From NCBI GenBank assembly GCA_949318235.1, contig OX439132.1:5144886-5208885 (forward strand): a DNA stretch of 64,000 nucleotides. Direction: 5' to 3'. The position numbers and the translations under genes are program-made. The notes under the pieces are model-generated. The model saw nothing but the letters and a program-made list of their open reading frames with translations, ran no database searches and was not told the DNA's origin. Numbering within the stretch: the first letter of the stretch is position 1; each line of letters opens with the position of its first letter. This document shows, one piece after another, positions 25,688-43,147 of the stretch. This DNA is from Ecdyonurus torrentis. Lineage: Eukaryota > Arthropoda > Insecta > Ephemeroptera > Heptageniidae.

Positions 25688-26049
25688 CAGTAAAACCTCG
25701 ATATAGCGAACTCGGATATAGCGAAATTTCATTATAGCCCAGTAATTTCGCCGGTCCCGCCGAAATTTACATGTAAAAGTATAGGGAAACGAAATTTCGT
25801 TATAGCAAAGTCAAAAACGTTCAATTTTTCAGCCATAAAGGTAATAAATCCAAACTTTCGTTGAAACCTCGCGATTTTTCTTACGATAATCTTTTCGGAA
25901 ATTACGCGCGCGATAAATAAAAAATCTCCAACAAATTTGAATAAGTGAATGCCATCTTGATCAAATATAATTAACTAAAATTACGCGACGTGTTGCTGCG
26001 TGCATATGTGCACCAAGTGTAAAGCATTCTAAAAAAAAAAAAAAAAAAA

Positions 26050-26080
<31 letters not shown>

Positions 26081-26840
26081 CTAACTTTGACCAAGCTTTT
26101 TCATTTTTTATTTTTTTAAACAAGTTTTAATACTGCACAAAATTTAAGTTTCTATCATTGTGCAAAAAAAAAAAAAAAAAAAAAAAAAAAACTTTAAAAA
26201 AATGTACGTTTTTTCTCCCACTTGAATACGAGGCTGTCAGAGTAACATTTAAATTTAGCAAAATCAATTCAATTAAAACCAAAAATTGTTACGTTTTGCA
26301 ACTCTACTGTACATGATAATATAGTATATATTTCTAACTTTTTTTTTTCTGCCGAAAAAAACACAAAAAGAATAATAATAATATAATAATAATAAAAAAA
26401 ATGTGAAAAAAAGAGTAGCTACATAATATTTTTCCTATTTTTGAGGATTTTTATCTCTTCAAACCCTGCAAATATTAACAAAATTAACATTTTGTATATA
26501 AAGTTTTTTTTACCGTTATTATGCATACTTTACAGGCTCGGAGTATTATTTTTTCCGATTGCGTGCGGTAATTTTCTAGTACATTGTATATTTATTAATG
26601 TTTTTATTATTATTATTATTGTAGCGCGCGTATCTTTTCTTTCAAGCAGTTTATGAAATACTTATTTTAGTTTGCTTTAGTGGAGCAAATTAATATCAAT
26701 TTTTGATGTCAATTTATTTAACGTCTTTTATTAATTATACATGTATGTATTTACGGCATTTTCTATACAATTTTGCTATATAACGAAGTGGTGATTCCCG
26801 AGGTCCTTTATGAATTTCGTTATATAACGAGGTTTTACTG
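25688..26840. mobile_element. pogo/Tigger-like non-autonomous DNA transposon
   Basis: Terminal inverted repeats: cagtaaaacctcgatatagc on the left and tatataacgaggttttactg on the right, flanked by TA on both sides (25686-25687 and 26841-26842), as in Tc1/mariner/pogo target duplications. Inner repeats of the word cgaaattt...aatttcgttata support the pairing. The 1.15-kb interior has no transposase frame and contains homopolymers and an (ATCA)n tract (26050-26079). It begins 143 bp after the IFT74 stop and may supply its 3-prime UTR and poly(A) signal. Confidence 0.8.
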
Positions 26841-28906
26841 TATATAATAATTATAATGAATTTGACTAATAAAAAAGCAACTGTTCTGATTTTAATTGCG
26901 GGACAGACTCAAATTAATGGAAACTTCCCGTGGTGCGAATTGGTGCGCAATTTTTTTATGGTCCAACATTACAAAACAGACTGTAATTGTAGTGAAAATT
27001 TCAGCTTATATTACTTTAATACTTATAGCGGCTATTTTTTCTTTGTCGCTGCGTACTATAGGATCTATTGTCTGCGTGCCTTCTGTAATATTATATATAC
27101 ACGCGCTTTATCCACTCGCGCTTAGTTAGCATATTATATCCTTACATTAATTTAATACATACCTATGTAAATAATGTAAAATGAGATATGAAATTTTTTA
27201 TTTATCTTTTTTTCTTCTTCCATTTAACGATCTTCTTACAATTATTGAATACTGTTAATATTGTAATCATCATTTAATGCAATATATTGCGTACTTTTGA
27301 TAATTATATAAACGTAATTATTATTATCTAAAAATAAATATATGTATTAAAATAAAATTTAATTACATTTTGTATTCGTATTGGAAGCTAATTTGTGTAA
27401 CATTGTAAAAGAAATATATTATATAGGGTTTTATAGCCCTTATACCTGAGTCAAAACGGGTACCCCCGGAAGTTGCCCGGTTTCTATTAAAATAATATAC
27501 TCTTTCTCTCTCGCTCGCTCGCTCACTCGCCAGGCCTTTCTCATATGGTCTTGTTCTATTCAAAGTGGAAGGTATATAAAAGGTTTGTGAATTTTATTGC
27601 ACATCATAGACACCCGCACATCGCGCCGGCAAATATCTCTTTGTTCTTTGTCACCTTTTGTATACTATAGATTTCACGCGAAACGGGAATTCTATTTACA
27701 GATATAAAATTTTAAAAAGTTGGTTGAAACTAACACCATATATGTACTGTCTTTGGCCGGTTGGAAGCTTTGCCAGTAAAAAGAACTAAAATGACATAAA
27801 AATTAGATTCTGGAGGTAATATAATTTTCACAAATATAAATGCAGTGTCGATCGAAATATATAAAAATCTGGACCAACATAGGTCTGTATGCAAAATAAG
27901 GGTCTATATAAAATTTTTTTTATTTATTTATTTTTTTTTTATTAATAGTATATTTCATTTTCATGCATTGTCCAACCAAGGCGTAGCCATCGGTTGGTTT
28001 AATTAATCATTACAATTTAATTTTTATAAAAAGAAAAAAAAATCAAACAATATAATATATTATATTTTTAATTCACATTTTACGCTGTTTTTTGTATTTA
28101 AAAGAAAATAAATCTTAAAAGAACTATTTTGTTTTTATTTTCTAATTTTTTTATATTGAATTCGCATATAAAAAATTTTAATTATTTTTTTTACAATATA
28201 TTTTCTACTTAAATTTTGAAGTCTTACTTTCCCGTCTATAGATATTATAATTATCTCAAAAATAGTAAACCAATTCATGCAAATTCGTATACCGATATAC
28301 TGTACATCCCCGTTTATTTTATGAAAACATTTATGATAATTTTCAATACGTTTATTTTATTTTTAGTGAATAAACATTAAAAATAAAGAATGGCCGCGGG
28401 CCTTCTGTCTGTATACGAAAAATAAAATAAACGAATGTATATTGGTATATAAATTGTATGCACGTATTGATATAGTGAGACTTCCACGCGCGGTAAATCT
28501 CTTATCTTGCGCCGAAGAAACATGATCATAATATCATATTATAATCTCCGGTTTACATCCTATATACATTATAATATGATCATATTTTCTAAATATTCAT
28601 ATATATATCATACTACAATAAATGATAAATATTTTATTATGCTAACTTTACAGTAAAATGAGTCACATTTAGAATCAAATTTAATGCTGAATGTCTATAT
28701 AAAATGATAAATGATAACATATATTGAAATATAAATAATGAAATATAAAAGCATATTAATATGTAGTAGTAATATAACTAAGACACATATTTTACACGCA
28801 TAAAAATTAAAAAAAAAAAAAAAAAAAAAAAAACGAAGTAATAAGTTATTTTTCTCTCCCTTTTCCACCACCTGCAATTCTCTGTGATGTTTGCGTCTAT
28901 GCGTCT

Positions 28907-28907
<1 letters not shown>

Positions 28908-28955
<48 letters not shown>
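28908..28955. repeat. (TC)n microsatellite
   Basis: About 48 bp of uninterrupted CT dinucleotides. Confidence 0.95.
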
Positions 28956-28964
<9 letters not shown>

Positions 28965-30759
28965 AGAATAAGAGATAAAATAACCACTGTACTGTACCAC
29001 TACTGCTAAAGAAAAGCTTTTGAAACAAGAGAGAAGTAATAAAAATGTCACTTTTATTTTATTTTTTTTATTATTTTTTTTTTCGTAATTTTTATTTCAG
29101 CGATGATGTATTTATATTACGTAGTAACACGTGTTAAAAATCAAAAAGAGAAGAGATAATATTCGTGGAATATAATACCATGGCGTTTAAAATTTTGTTT
29201 CGAATATCTTGAGGCTGGTCAAGATGTGTTCATTAAAAAAAAAAAAAAAAAAAAAAAAATGCCACATTTTGTATTTGACAAAGTAAAGATCACACTGATG
29301 GTAATAAATTTTATCACAGGATGTCAAAAACTAACTCAAAAAGTTTTTTTTTTCCTCCACCCTGCACTATTATAATATATTGTAATAAATAATAAATATC
29401 AACTTGTAGCATGTATAGTTCGTATTTCTAATTTTCTGACATTTTTTTGCTTCCAAGTTGAAACATATAAAAAAAAATACAATTTGTCTCCCCCTTTAAC
29501 CTCTTTTGACCTTTCCTTTGCGAGAAGTAAAAATGCAGAGCACAAAAAAATTCAACTAAATGAACAAGCTATAAACATTATTTCTTTTTAGAATCCTTCA
29601 CCGCTTCAAAATTATACGATGACTAATTTACAAGTTCGAGATATATATATATACTGTATTTTTGCTTATTATATATTATGTTAAATATTCATTTTTGTTT
29701 TTTCTCTATATTAAAAGCATTTAGAACTATAATTTTCTCGGAGAATAATAATAATAATAAAAACATTACTGGCTTATTTAAAATGCGGTGATAATACGAA
29801 AGTTAGACACTACTGTATAACACTTAAAAATCAAACTATAATTTACTTAATTAAATTTATTTTATGTTAAATACAATAAATAATTAACCGCTTTTATTTG
29901 GCGAAATCAGGCGTACAACCTCTCAATTTAACCCAAGTGTTTTATAGTACAGTCAGTTACAATATTGATTGTGTTCCACGGATAAATTATATTTTAATAA
30001 TTATGTTAACAAAATTTAATTTAAGTTATTTCATTTATATACACATAATTTTAATTTGAAAATGTTCTATTCATCACTAAATTACTAAGTTAATAATATA
30101 TTTACTTACATTTCATTCTTTATTTTAAAAAGAAAATGAATTTTTACATTTGAGATAGTATGTTAATGTTATTTTTATGTTACTTAATTGTTAAAAAATA
30201 AATATTCATATTTTATCTTTTAATTTTACTACTCATTTGATACATTAATACAAAAATGTATAATAATATATCAGTAAACTGAAATGTAAAAATTATGACG
30301 GGTGGCTTTATTTATATAATGAGAAAAAATGACGTAATTGCATGTATTATGATGCAATTTTGTCATTTTAAGAGAAATAGCTGAATTTAAATAGCAACCA
30401 ATGTAACTTACAATTAGAACTTAGATTATATGCATTATAGCATATATTATTAAATAATTTTACTTTAAATTTTATTAAAGATGACAAAAATTATTACACG
30501 TGGTTATTTTTTTACGTGTACACGTACATGATTTGTAGTTTAATTTTTGTTTATTAATTTTGTTAAAATTATATATGATAATAAAAAGGTATTCTTTGAA
30601 AATTCGGCGAATATTTTATAAAAATAAAAATAATAAATGGATATAACTTGACTGGGGAATGCAGTCCGATGACCTTTTTTCTATGGATTTTTTTTTTTTT
30701 TTTTTATAACCCAAAGTTTTATTATTATGTGATTATATATTTATATTTATATTATTTGA

Positions 30760-31126
30760 CAACTTCGAGTGAGAGGAGCTGCGGAGTCGGTAGAATACGA
30801 GTATAATAATATATAGTACGTTAGTACACATTGTGTGGGTTGTACGTATGTATGATGTGCCGCGCAGCAACGTCAAAATCACAACAGTGGCGCTGCAATA
30901 ACCCTGCCCTGCAAGAGAACTTGTAACTTGTTGCCGCACCTCGCTCCTGTATGTACAGCGTATGTAGTAGTAGTAAGGGTAGAGAGGATAGGATTTGTGT
31001 AGTTCTCGCGGCTTGCAAGTGTAATCAACACGTCAGTCAGTCGCGAGCGTAACGCGAATAAGAAAAGGTGTCGAAGTGGTTTTTGTTTTCTTTTCATTTG
31101 TCTTTGAAACGTCATCTTTAATCAGT
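30760..31126 (+). promoter_or_regulatory. Presumed promoter and 5-prime UTR of the HMG-box gene
   Basis: Base composition shifts to a clearly higher GC level than the flanks just before the HMG-gene ATG. Two overlapping TCAGTC words (31033-31042) resemble the arthropod initiator, about 90 bp before the ATG. No TATA box is placed correctly. Confidence 0.4.
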
Positions 31127-36174
<5,048 letters not shown>

Positions 36175-36563
36175 TGATCCTCATCACTTTGCTTTCAGTT
36201 TTTTTTTTTTTTTTTTTTTTTTAATGGAAGCAGGACAGTTATCATAAGTGCCTTACCATAGTACAGTGGTTTCTGAACAGTATAGTTAAAATTCTTGCTA
36301 CCACAGATATTCAAAAATAAATATAAAACAGTTTTTGTCACTTTAATTACTTTAATATAATGTTTCAATTATGGTTTCACAATGGTTTGTTTCTGTAATA
36401 TATGTTTGTGTCCCTCTAGGATGTAGACTTGTTTTGCACGTGCCAGAGGCACAAGACAAATGTGTTTTGCTGTGTGCATTGCCAGTATAGCGCTGGTAAA
36501 CAACAACAACAACAAAAATGCACATTTATCATGATTGAAATGCACTTGCCCAGCACAAAAATT

Positions 36564-36676
36564 GTACACTGGTCCCAAATAAATCTGCCTGCTTGCGCTT
36601 AAGTTTCCCCATATATATGTTGTATACCATTTGGAGAGATGACTGCTATGGTCAGATTTATTTAGAACCACTGTAA
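36564..36676. repeat. Short inverted-repeat element, GTACACT/AAATCTGAC family, copy 2
   Basis: gtacactggtcccaaataaa on the left corresponds to tttatttagaaccactgta on the right, with the same ttccccatata core as 34572-34670. Confidence 0.65.
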
Positions 36677-36767
36677 GTGATAAGTACTTGTCCAAGAGTG
36701 ACATAAAAACATGTCGGGTCATGTACAGGTAATGTGATATAAAACTTTACTTTATTGCCTTACATTA

Positions 36768-37030
36768 TCTGCTGCTGCTAAACCACACTTCTAATTTTAG
36801 TGTGTTTGCTTACTTTCACGCATCTACGTTCATCGCGATAGTGCATAGAAACACACATCTACGTTTATCACGACGACAGGTATAAAACACTTCTACATAG
36901 GAAAACAGGCATAGAAGTGCTTTTTACCCGGTGTTGCAATAAATGTAGATGTGTGCTTTAATTTTAATGGCTATCCCTATGTGTGAAAATTAACAAATCC
37001 ACTAAAAGTAAAAGTGTGGTTTAGCCGCAA
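36768..37030. repeat. Inverted-repeat element
   Basis: gctgctgctaaaccacactt on the left is matched by aagtgtggtttagccgcaac on the right; inner arms share acacatctac/gtagatgtgtg and tagaagtgctttt-type words. Confidence 0.75.
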
Positions 37031-40000
37031 CAGCACTGATATATTGATATGGTTCATTACGTCAATTAGGCTTGATCCATATCAATTCATGCTATTATTA
37101 TAGAGCAATATAGTAAATAGGATAGCAAAATGAAGTAGATTTTAAATCACAGTATCTGTGCATTGCCAAATTGATCTGTGTGTGTGTGTATCATGATTGT
37201 AATATATTTTACCATTTAAATTTGACCCAGGGCAAAGCAAGGCAGAGCATTGGCAGCTCATAGGTAAAGTTAATATGAGATACAAATTTAATATTTTATT
37301 TGTCACCTTAGTTATAGGTGTTGGGTGTGCTCTCCTCTAGTGCATATTCTGCACACCAGACCAGCCGTCGTCCCTCACATTGCATTTGCTTTGCATGCAT
37401 TGCTCAAAAATCGCATCTAACTTTTTGTTTTTAACCCTTCATTACTGTGGTTGTATATTTTGTACCCCAAAGAATTTAAAAAGCTAAAAAAAAAAAAAAA
37501 AAAATGTGTTGAAATAAAATTCCAAGGCACCTCAACCTTGTTTTCTTTGCCTAAATTGAGGAGGAGAACATTTCAGTACTAAGAAAAAAAAAAAAAAAAA
37601 AAATTAGTGAGGCTAAAGATTTTTACCCTATACCTATAACATTGCTATAACATTGGGTACATTTTATCCCACGGCAGTACGGGGCGATTTTTGTAGGTGA
37701 CAGTAGGAAAAGCTAATAATGTTGTTGTCTCCATATTGCTAAAACATTAAATTACAAAATCATTTTAATTTTATTTTAGCATCACATAGAAAAGTGTTTC
37801 ATATTTTTGAGCAGTTTATGCATGCAATGCAGGAGGTGATGGCCAGCTTGACGAGCTGATGGAAGTGCTAAGTAATGAGAGCATGTACAATAAAACTATC
37901 TGCTGTTGTCAAAAAAATAGTTGTATGCCATATGATGTAAAATAACTTATGCACTGTCTAATACGCAATGTTGCAATTTTATCCTGAAGGGCAAACTTCA
38001 TCAAATCAGCATGGTAAATTTCACAATAGATCTTCTTCTTTTTTTTTTTTTTTGTGGTAAAATGTTTACATTTTTTCAGAAAGTTTATTAGATTTGTTAG
38101 TATATAGTATTAAAATTATTAACCATTTTTAAAGTTACCCTATTGAAGTAGTCAACAGTTTTTTTAATTTAGTGTGACTTTTGCTGTATATATGTTTATT
38201 ATATTTTATACTTTTAATTTCTTTTAATTTATATAATTGTACTGATTTTAAAACTAATATAAAAATGAGGAAAACATTGTTGATTCTTATATAAAGGTTG
38301 TTAAAAAATTAATATAACATTTATAATAGAACATAATAGTAAAAGAGAGGATTAATATACAGTACACTAAGATTCACTAATTTACATATAATTAATTGAA
38401 ACTTGCAATCAAATGTTCTAGCATAGAAAAGTGCTAAATTTTTTTTATTTAAATGAAATTATTATTAGGTACTTTTTTTTTCTAAAGTTATGTAATATCC
38501 AACACTCCTGTATGCTTGAAAATTTGATCCCATGCATGCCCCAATTAATTATATAAATTAGAGAATCTTCATTTTTTTTTTTTTTTTTTTTGTTTTTTTT
38601 TTTTTTTTTTTTCATTTCAACAAATTCTAATTCCTTTACTACTATTTTCTATTTAAAATTTGATTTTTAATTTTTTAACTTATACTATAACACTCTTCAG
38701 AAAAAATAAACAACATTAGCCTATCATAAGGGATAAAAAAAAAAATTAAGTGTTTTTTCCTCATTTTTAATTAAATTAATTATTAAGTTCATATTTATTT
38801 TGCTTCATTTTGAAACTTAATTAATTCTATTGAATAATTTAGATATATTGATTATTATTATCATTTTGATTAAAAAAAGTGTATTATTATGCTAATTTTA
38901 TTGGCATATATATTTTTTCATGTACGTGTTTTAAACTTATCAGAGCTAAATCTTTTACAGGGTGAAACTTTTTAATTATTTATTTATTTTTCAATTAAAT
39001 TTTATTTATTTAATTGAATTATACAATATACATGACATATTGTATTGTCTTACAATTTCATAGCTTTGCGCGGTGGATAAGATTTTTTTTTTATTACTCC
39101 ATGCGGTTTTGTATTTTTTTTTTCCTAATAAATTTATTGTTGAATTCTTTATTCCTAGATAATCAAAACATTGTTTTAAACATATAGTCTTTTTGCATTT
39201 TTAATTGGATCTAGAAAATTATATAAATGCATAGGTTTAGTTGACACTGCCATATTGTCTAAAAGTACCACAAAAGTTTATATGCCTTGTACAAATTGAG
39301 CAGCAAATACAGCTCTGTAAGAAAATAAAAGTATTTTTGGTAATGTTATTGTGTTAAATGTAAATGTCCATATATATGCATCTCAGCTACACGTATATGG
39401 CATTTACATTGTCCACAAATATTTAAGTCGCATGAACTTTTTTGATTTTACACAAAATTTCTTCATGTTAATAAAAATAACACATAAAACATAATATTAT
39501 TTTCATTATAGTAAGCAAGTACAAAATGTGTACTTACAAAGTGTCGGTATATTTATTTTTCATTGTATTGTCCTCTGAAAAAGTACACAAGTCATTTTAT
39601 TATGTTCCTTTTTTTATTATATATTATTCTTTTATAAAATATTCATGTTGTAATACATTTATGATCCTATATGGTTTTAAAAAGTTTAAACTAAAACGTA
39701 AATTTTATAAAAGATGGTCCATCATCCCTCAACCCTACTTTTCCGTCACATACCAAGGAACCGTAAAGCTTATCTTATTAAGAATAATGTATATATTTTT
39801 CCTCATGTACAATACAATAAACAAAAAATATAAAACGTTTGTTATGCGATTTTAATTTCTGACTTCTATATCATTATTTATATTATATTTTTTATGATTT
39901 AAATTTTCATGGTAAATAAAATAAAAAAATATTAAATTGAAGTTTCAGTTTGCTCTAATACATAATGATCAATTAATTGTTAATATCATTAATAATTAAT

Positions 40001-40080
40001 ATTAAATAAAAGGTTGACGTTATAAAGAATTTTAATATAAAAAATAAATTTTCAGTCGAACTTGTCCACAGTAAATTATA

Positions 40081-40265
40081 CAGTAGTCCATCTCCTATAG
40101 CGGGAATGTCAGATCGAATGCGCGCCATAATTCCGACTGGGTGAAGTTGTCAGAACTACACGTAACATTACTTCAAATTACGGCTTCTAGTTCTGCCACC
40201 TTCACCCAGTCGGAATTATGGCGCGCATTCGATCTGACATTCCCGCTATAGGAGATGGACTACTG
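40081..40265. repeat. Near-perfect foldback element with TA flanks
   Basis: cagtagtccatctcctatag on the left and ctataggagatggactactg on the right; arms continue almost without mismatch to a short centre. TA lies on both sides (40079-40080, 40266-40267), as expected for a Tc1/mariner-type MITE. It is about 0.5 kb upstream of hyccin. Confidence 0.9.
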
Positions 40266-40339
40266 TACCATCTACTGTGGAACTTGTCAAAATGATTTCC
40301 CGCGATATATTCAAATTTGTTTTAGATGGCAGCACCGGT

Positions 40340-40374
<35 letters not shown>

Positions 40375-40559
40375 ACCTGATAACATAAACATAAAAATCG
40401 AAAAAATTTGATTGATCTGCTTTCAACGTATTAATTAAAAAACAAAGCAAAATAAAAGCTGTTTTATTCAGTGATCAATGCACTATATTGTACATTGTAC
40501 ATAATGCATTTAATTTAAACAAGAATAGCTAGGTATAGTACATAGTACATATTAGTTTT

Positions 40560-40644
40560 TCAAACATTGAATCAAACTTCAAAGAACCGTGATTGACCTA
40601 CGACCCTCACCATACATATCAGCAAGAGGATTCAACCGAGAGAG
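40560..40644 (+). promoter_or_regulatory. Possible non-coding first exon of hyccin
   Basis: The first hyccin coding exon is preceded by a splice acceptor (ttttgcag at 40799), only 10 bp before its ATG, so an upstream non-coding exon must exist. A donor-like gagag|gtaata at 40644/40645 is the best nearby candidate; its start is not defined. Confidence 0.3.
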
Positions 40645-40809
40645 GTAATACATATTTTATTCGCGTGGGTTTTTCATTAGTACATATAATGTAGTTTTAA
40701 TATTTATTAGCATGTTGATGAAATCGTGTATGTATTATTTGCAAAACTATGTATGTACTGTATGAAAACTAATGAAAACGCAAACTCTTAATTTTGCAGA
40801 GATTTGAAG

Positions 40810-42543
40810 ATGACTACAGAGTCATTGATACAGGATTGGTTATTGGAGTATAAACAACTAGAACCAGAGGAGATTGTTAGTTATGCTGCAACACTTGATG
40901 CTAATGAGGAAGTAACAACATCTGTGTTTCGTGTACTTGAAGATCGAATTAAGTACGCTGATGTAAGTACATACATATATCGATACACATGCCAAAGTCC
41001 AAAGCCCCCACATACATTTTGTTTGTTTGTTAGTTAATTTTAGCAATTTAATGCTATTTTATTAACACTTCATTAACACTGATTTATTTTGATGTTACAC
41101 TTCACTTTCAATCATAGGGTATATAGTTTATAATAATGTAGGTTTATTATCTTATTTTAAATATCACTGCATTTAAGTTTATTGAATACTTGTTTTTTGA
41201 AATTTTTAACGTTTAATTCTTTGTCAACTTGATTGAGTTTGTTATATAATTTTATGCCATTAACAAATAAAGACTTTTGGCTTGATTTGTTGGATTGAGA
41301 AAACATGTGGAATTCTTTTGCTTGTCTAGTATCATGTTTATGAATTTCATTATTTTTTTTATAGTAGTATCAGATTGGTTCTGTGGTTTTGTTGTGGATT
41401 TGTCACTTTTCAGCCACTAACACTTGAATAACAAGGCAGTATACTTTATATTAACAGTACATACTGTATTTTTGTTTCATTATCTGAAAAGAAAAAAAAC
41501 TATGAGAGTACTGGTACGGTAGGCATGCCACTTCTCGGCCATTCACTTTTCGGCTTCTTGAACTTTGAAGGGTTATAAAAAAAAAAACTACACAACTCAA
41601 AAGCCAAATTTTTATTCTCCTAGTTTCAAAAAATTTTGTGAACAGTGTGCCAGAATTTCAAGTGCTTATATGTCTCCTAGAATAATTTTAAAATCACAAG
41701 TGGACGAAAAGTGGCCCAGACATTTAAGTGGCCGAAAAGTAGCATATCTACCATAATATGTACTTTTTACCTGTTAGAATTTGTAGTATGTAGCTGGATA
41801 TTAGTTCAATTAAAAGTATGAAGTATGATGATTCCATCTTATCTTTAGTTTGTTCTGAGTACCATATTATAGTAGTCCTAAGCATCACCAAGCAACAACA
41901 ACAAAAACTGCTGCCTGACATTAATGAAAACATTAAGTTAAATTATCATAGAACCACAGCTATTTCAAACATTTGGACCTAAGTTTACTAAATGTGTTTG
42001 TTGTAGTTGATAGAGCCAGTTGTTAGCCAGCTGTACAGTTACTACCAAAGCCAGTGTCGACAGCTGCAATGTTACACGTTGCAATTCTTGCCGTCTCTCG
42101 TCTTTGTCAGTCTCAATTGTGTGGCTCATGGAGACAAACAGGTATGTAAATCAATCAAACATCTAAAATAAATCTCCCACAGAAGCTTGCATTTCATAAA
42201 ACTTTTTCATATTCATTTTTGAACCAACCTGTCTAGACATTTCCATGATTTCTCTAGGCTATTATAGCAAATATCGACCTGTGTATTAGGCCATGGCTCA
42301 GTGGTGGTGCACTTTTGTAAGAGAACGTTACACGTTGGTGAATCCTATAGTAGCTGTGTATAAGAGCGCGCTGGTGCACCAAAGCTTACATATTTTTGTT
42401 GCACCAACCAGACACCAATGTGTAACGCTCTCTATGGGAAGTGAGCCGCCACCGCCGTGGCTGGCTTATGTGTGTAGGTCCCATTGTACCTGTTGTTAAG
42501 AATTCTGTCTTGATGGGACTTTGGAGAAGGTGTAGCATATTAT

Positions 42544-42578
<35 letters not shown>

Positions 42579-42846
42579 CTCATTTTATATTAATTACAGT
42601 GTTGTTATTATTATTTTTTTTAACTAAAAAGATACTGTATTGTACTGGTTGCAGTCAAAAAGCATTTCAAATTCAAAGGTCGTTCAGTCACTTCTGAATG
42701 TAATGCAAAAATTACTTGACATGTATCCTGTGACCGCAATCAATATGATATAAAAACTACTAGCTAAAAAAATAGTAAGTGTGTATGAAGAAGCATGCAT
42801 TAGATCCATTTATTGTCATAGTTAAAAGCATTATATTAGAAGAGTT

Positions 42847-42879
<33 letters not shown>

Positions 42880-43102
42880 AGGCTTAATGATTCTTTCTTA
42901 TGGAAAAATGCAGTAGATATTTGATAGTTAGATATTTTTCTTGACATTGAGATATTTACTGTAGCTTTTACTGAGTCTCAAAGCTATTGCTTTCCTGAAT
43001 ATCAACTGATTTGGTTATATGTACATTATTTTTTTAATCCAAGTGAATTGAAATTCAGGGAAACAGAAGCTTTAAAGCTCATTAAGCTCCAGTAACAATT
43101 TC

Positions 43103-43147
<45 letters not shown>

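Larger units (their letters stand above)
25545..31126. other. AT-rich intergenic region between IFT74 and the HMG-box gene
   Basis: No supported exon in 5.6 kb. It contains the pogo/Tigger-like element (25688-26840), a (TC)n tract (28908-28955), long poly(A) runs near 28809 and 29236, and the presumed HMG-gene promoter at the right end. Short frames inside are low-complexity. Confidence 0.6.
36175..40809. other. Intergenic region between the HMG-box gene and hyccin
   Basis: No supported coding exon in 4.6 kb. It includes repeat fragments (36225-37030), many homopolymer runs, the 40081-40265 foldback, a poly(A) run at about 40345, and a possible non-coding first exon of hyccin ending at 40644. 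Confidence 0.55.

Noticed and set aside
28695..29051. 118-codon minus-strand frame rich in RE repeats
   Set aside because: Translation of a (TC)n microsatellite and poly(A) run, with no splice or homology support.
39526..39855. 109-codon plus-strand frame, hydrophobic and lysine-rich
   Set aside because: AT-rich composition typical of chance frames here; no recognisable motif, and the codon use matches the spacer.
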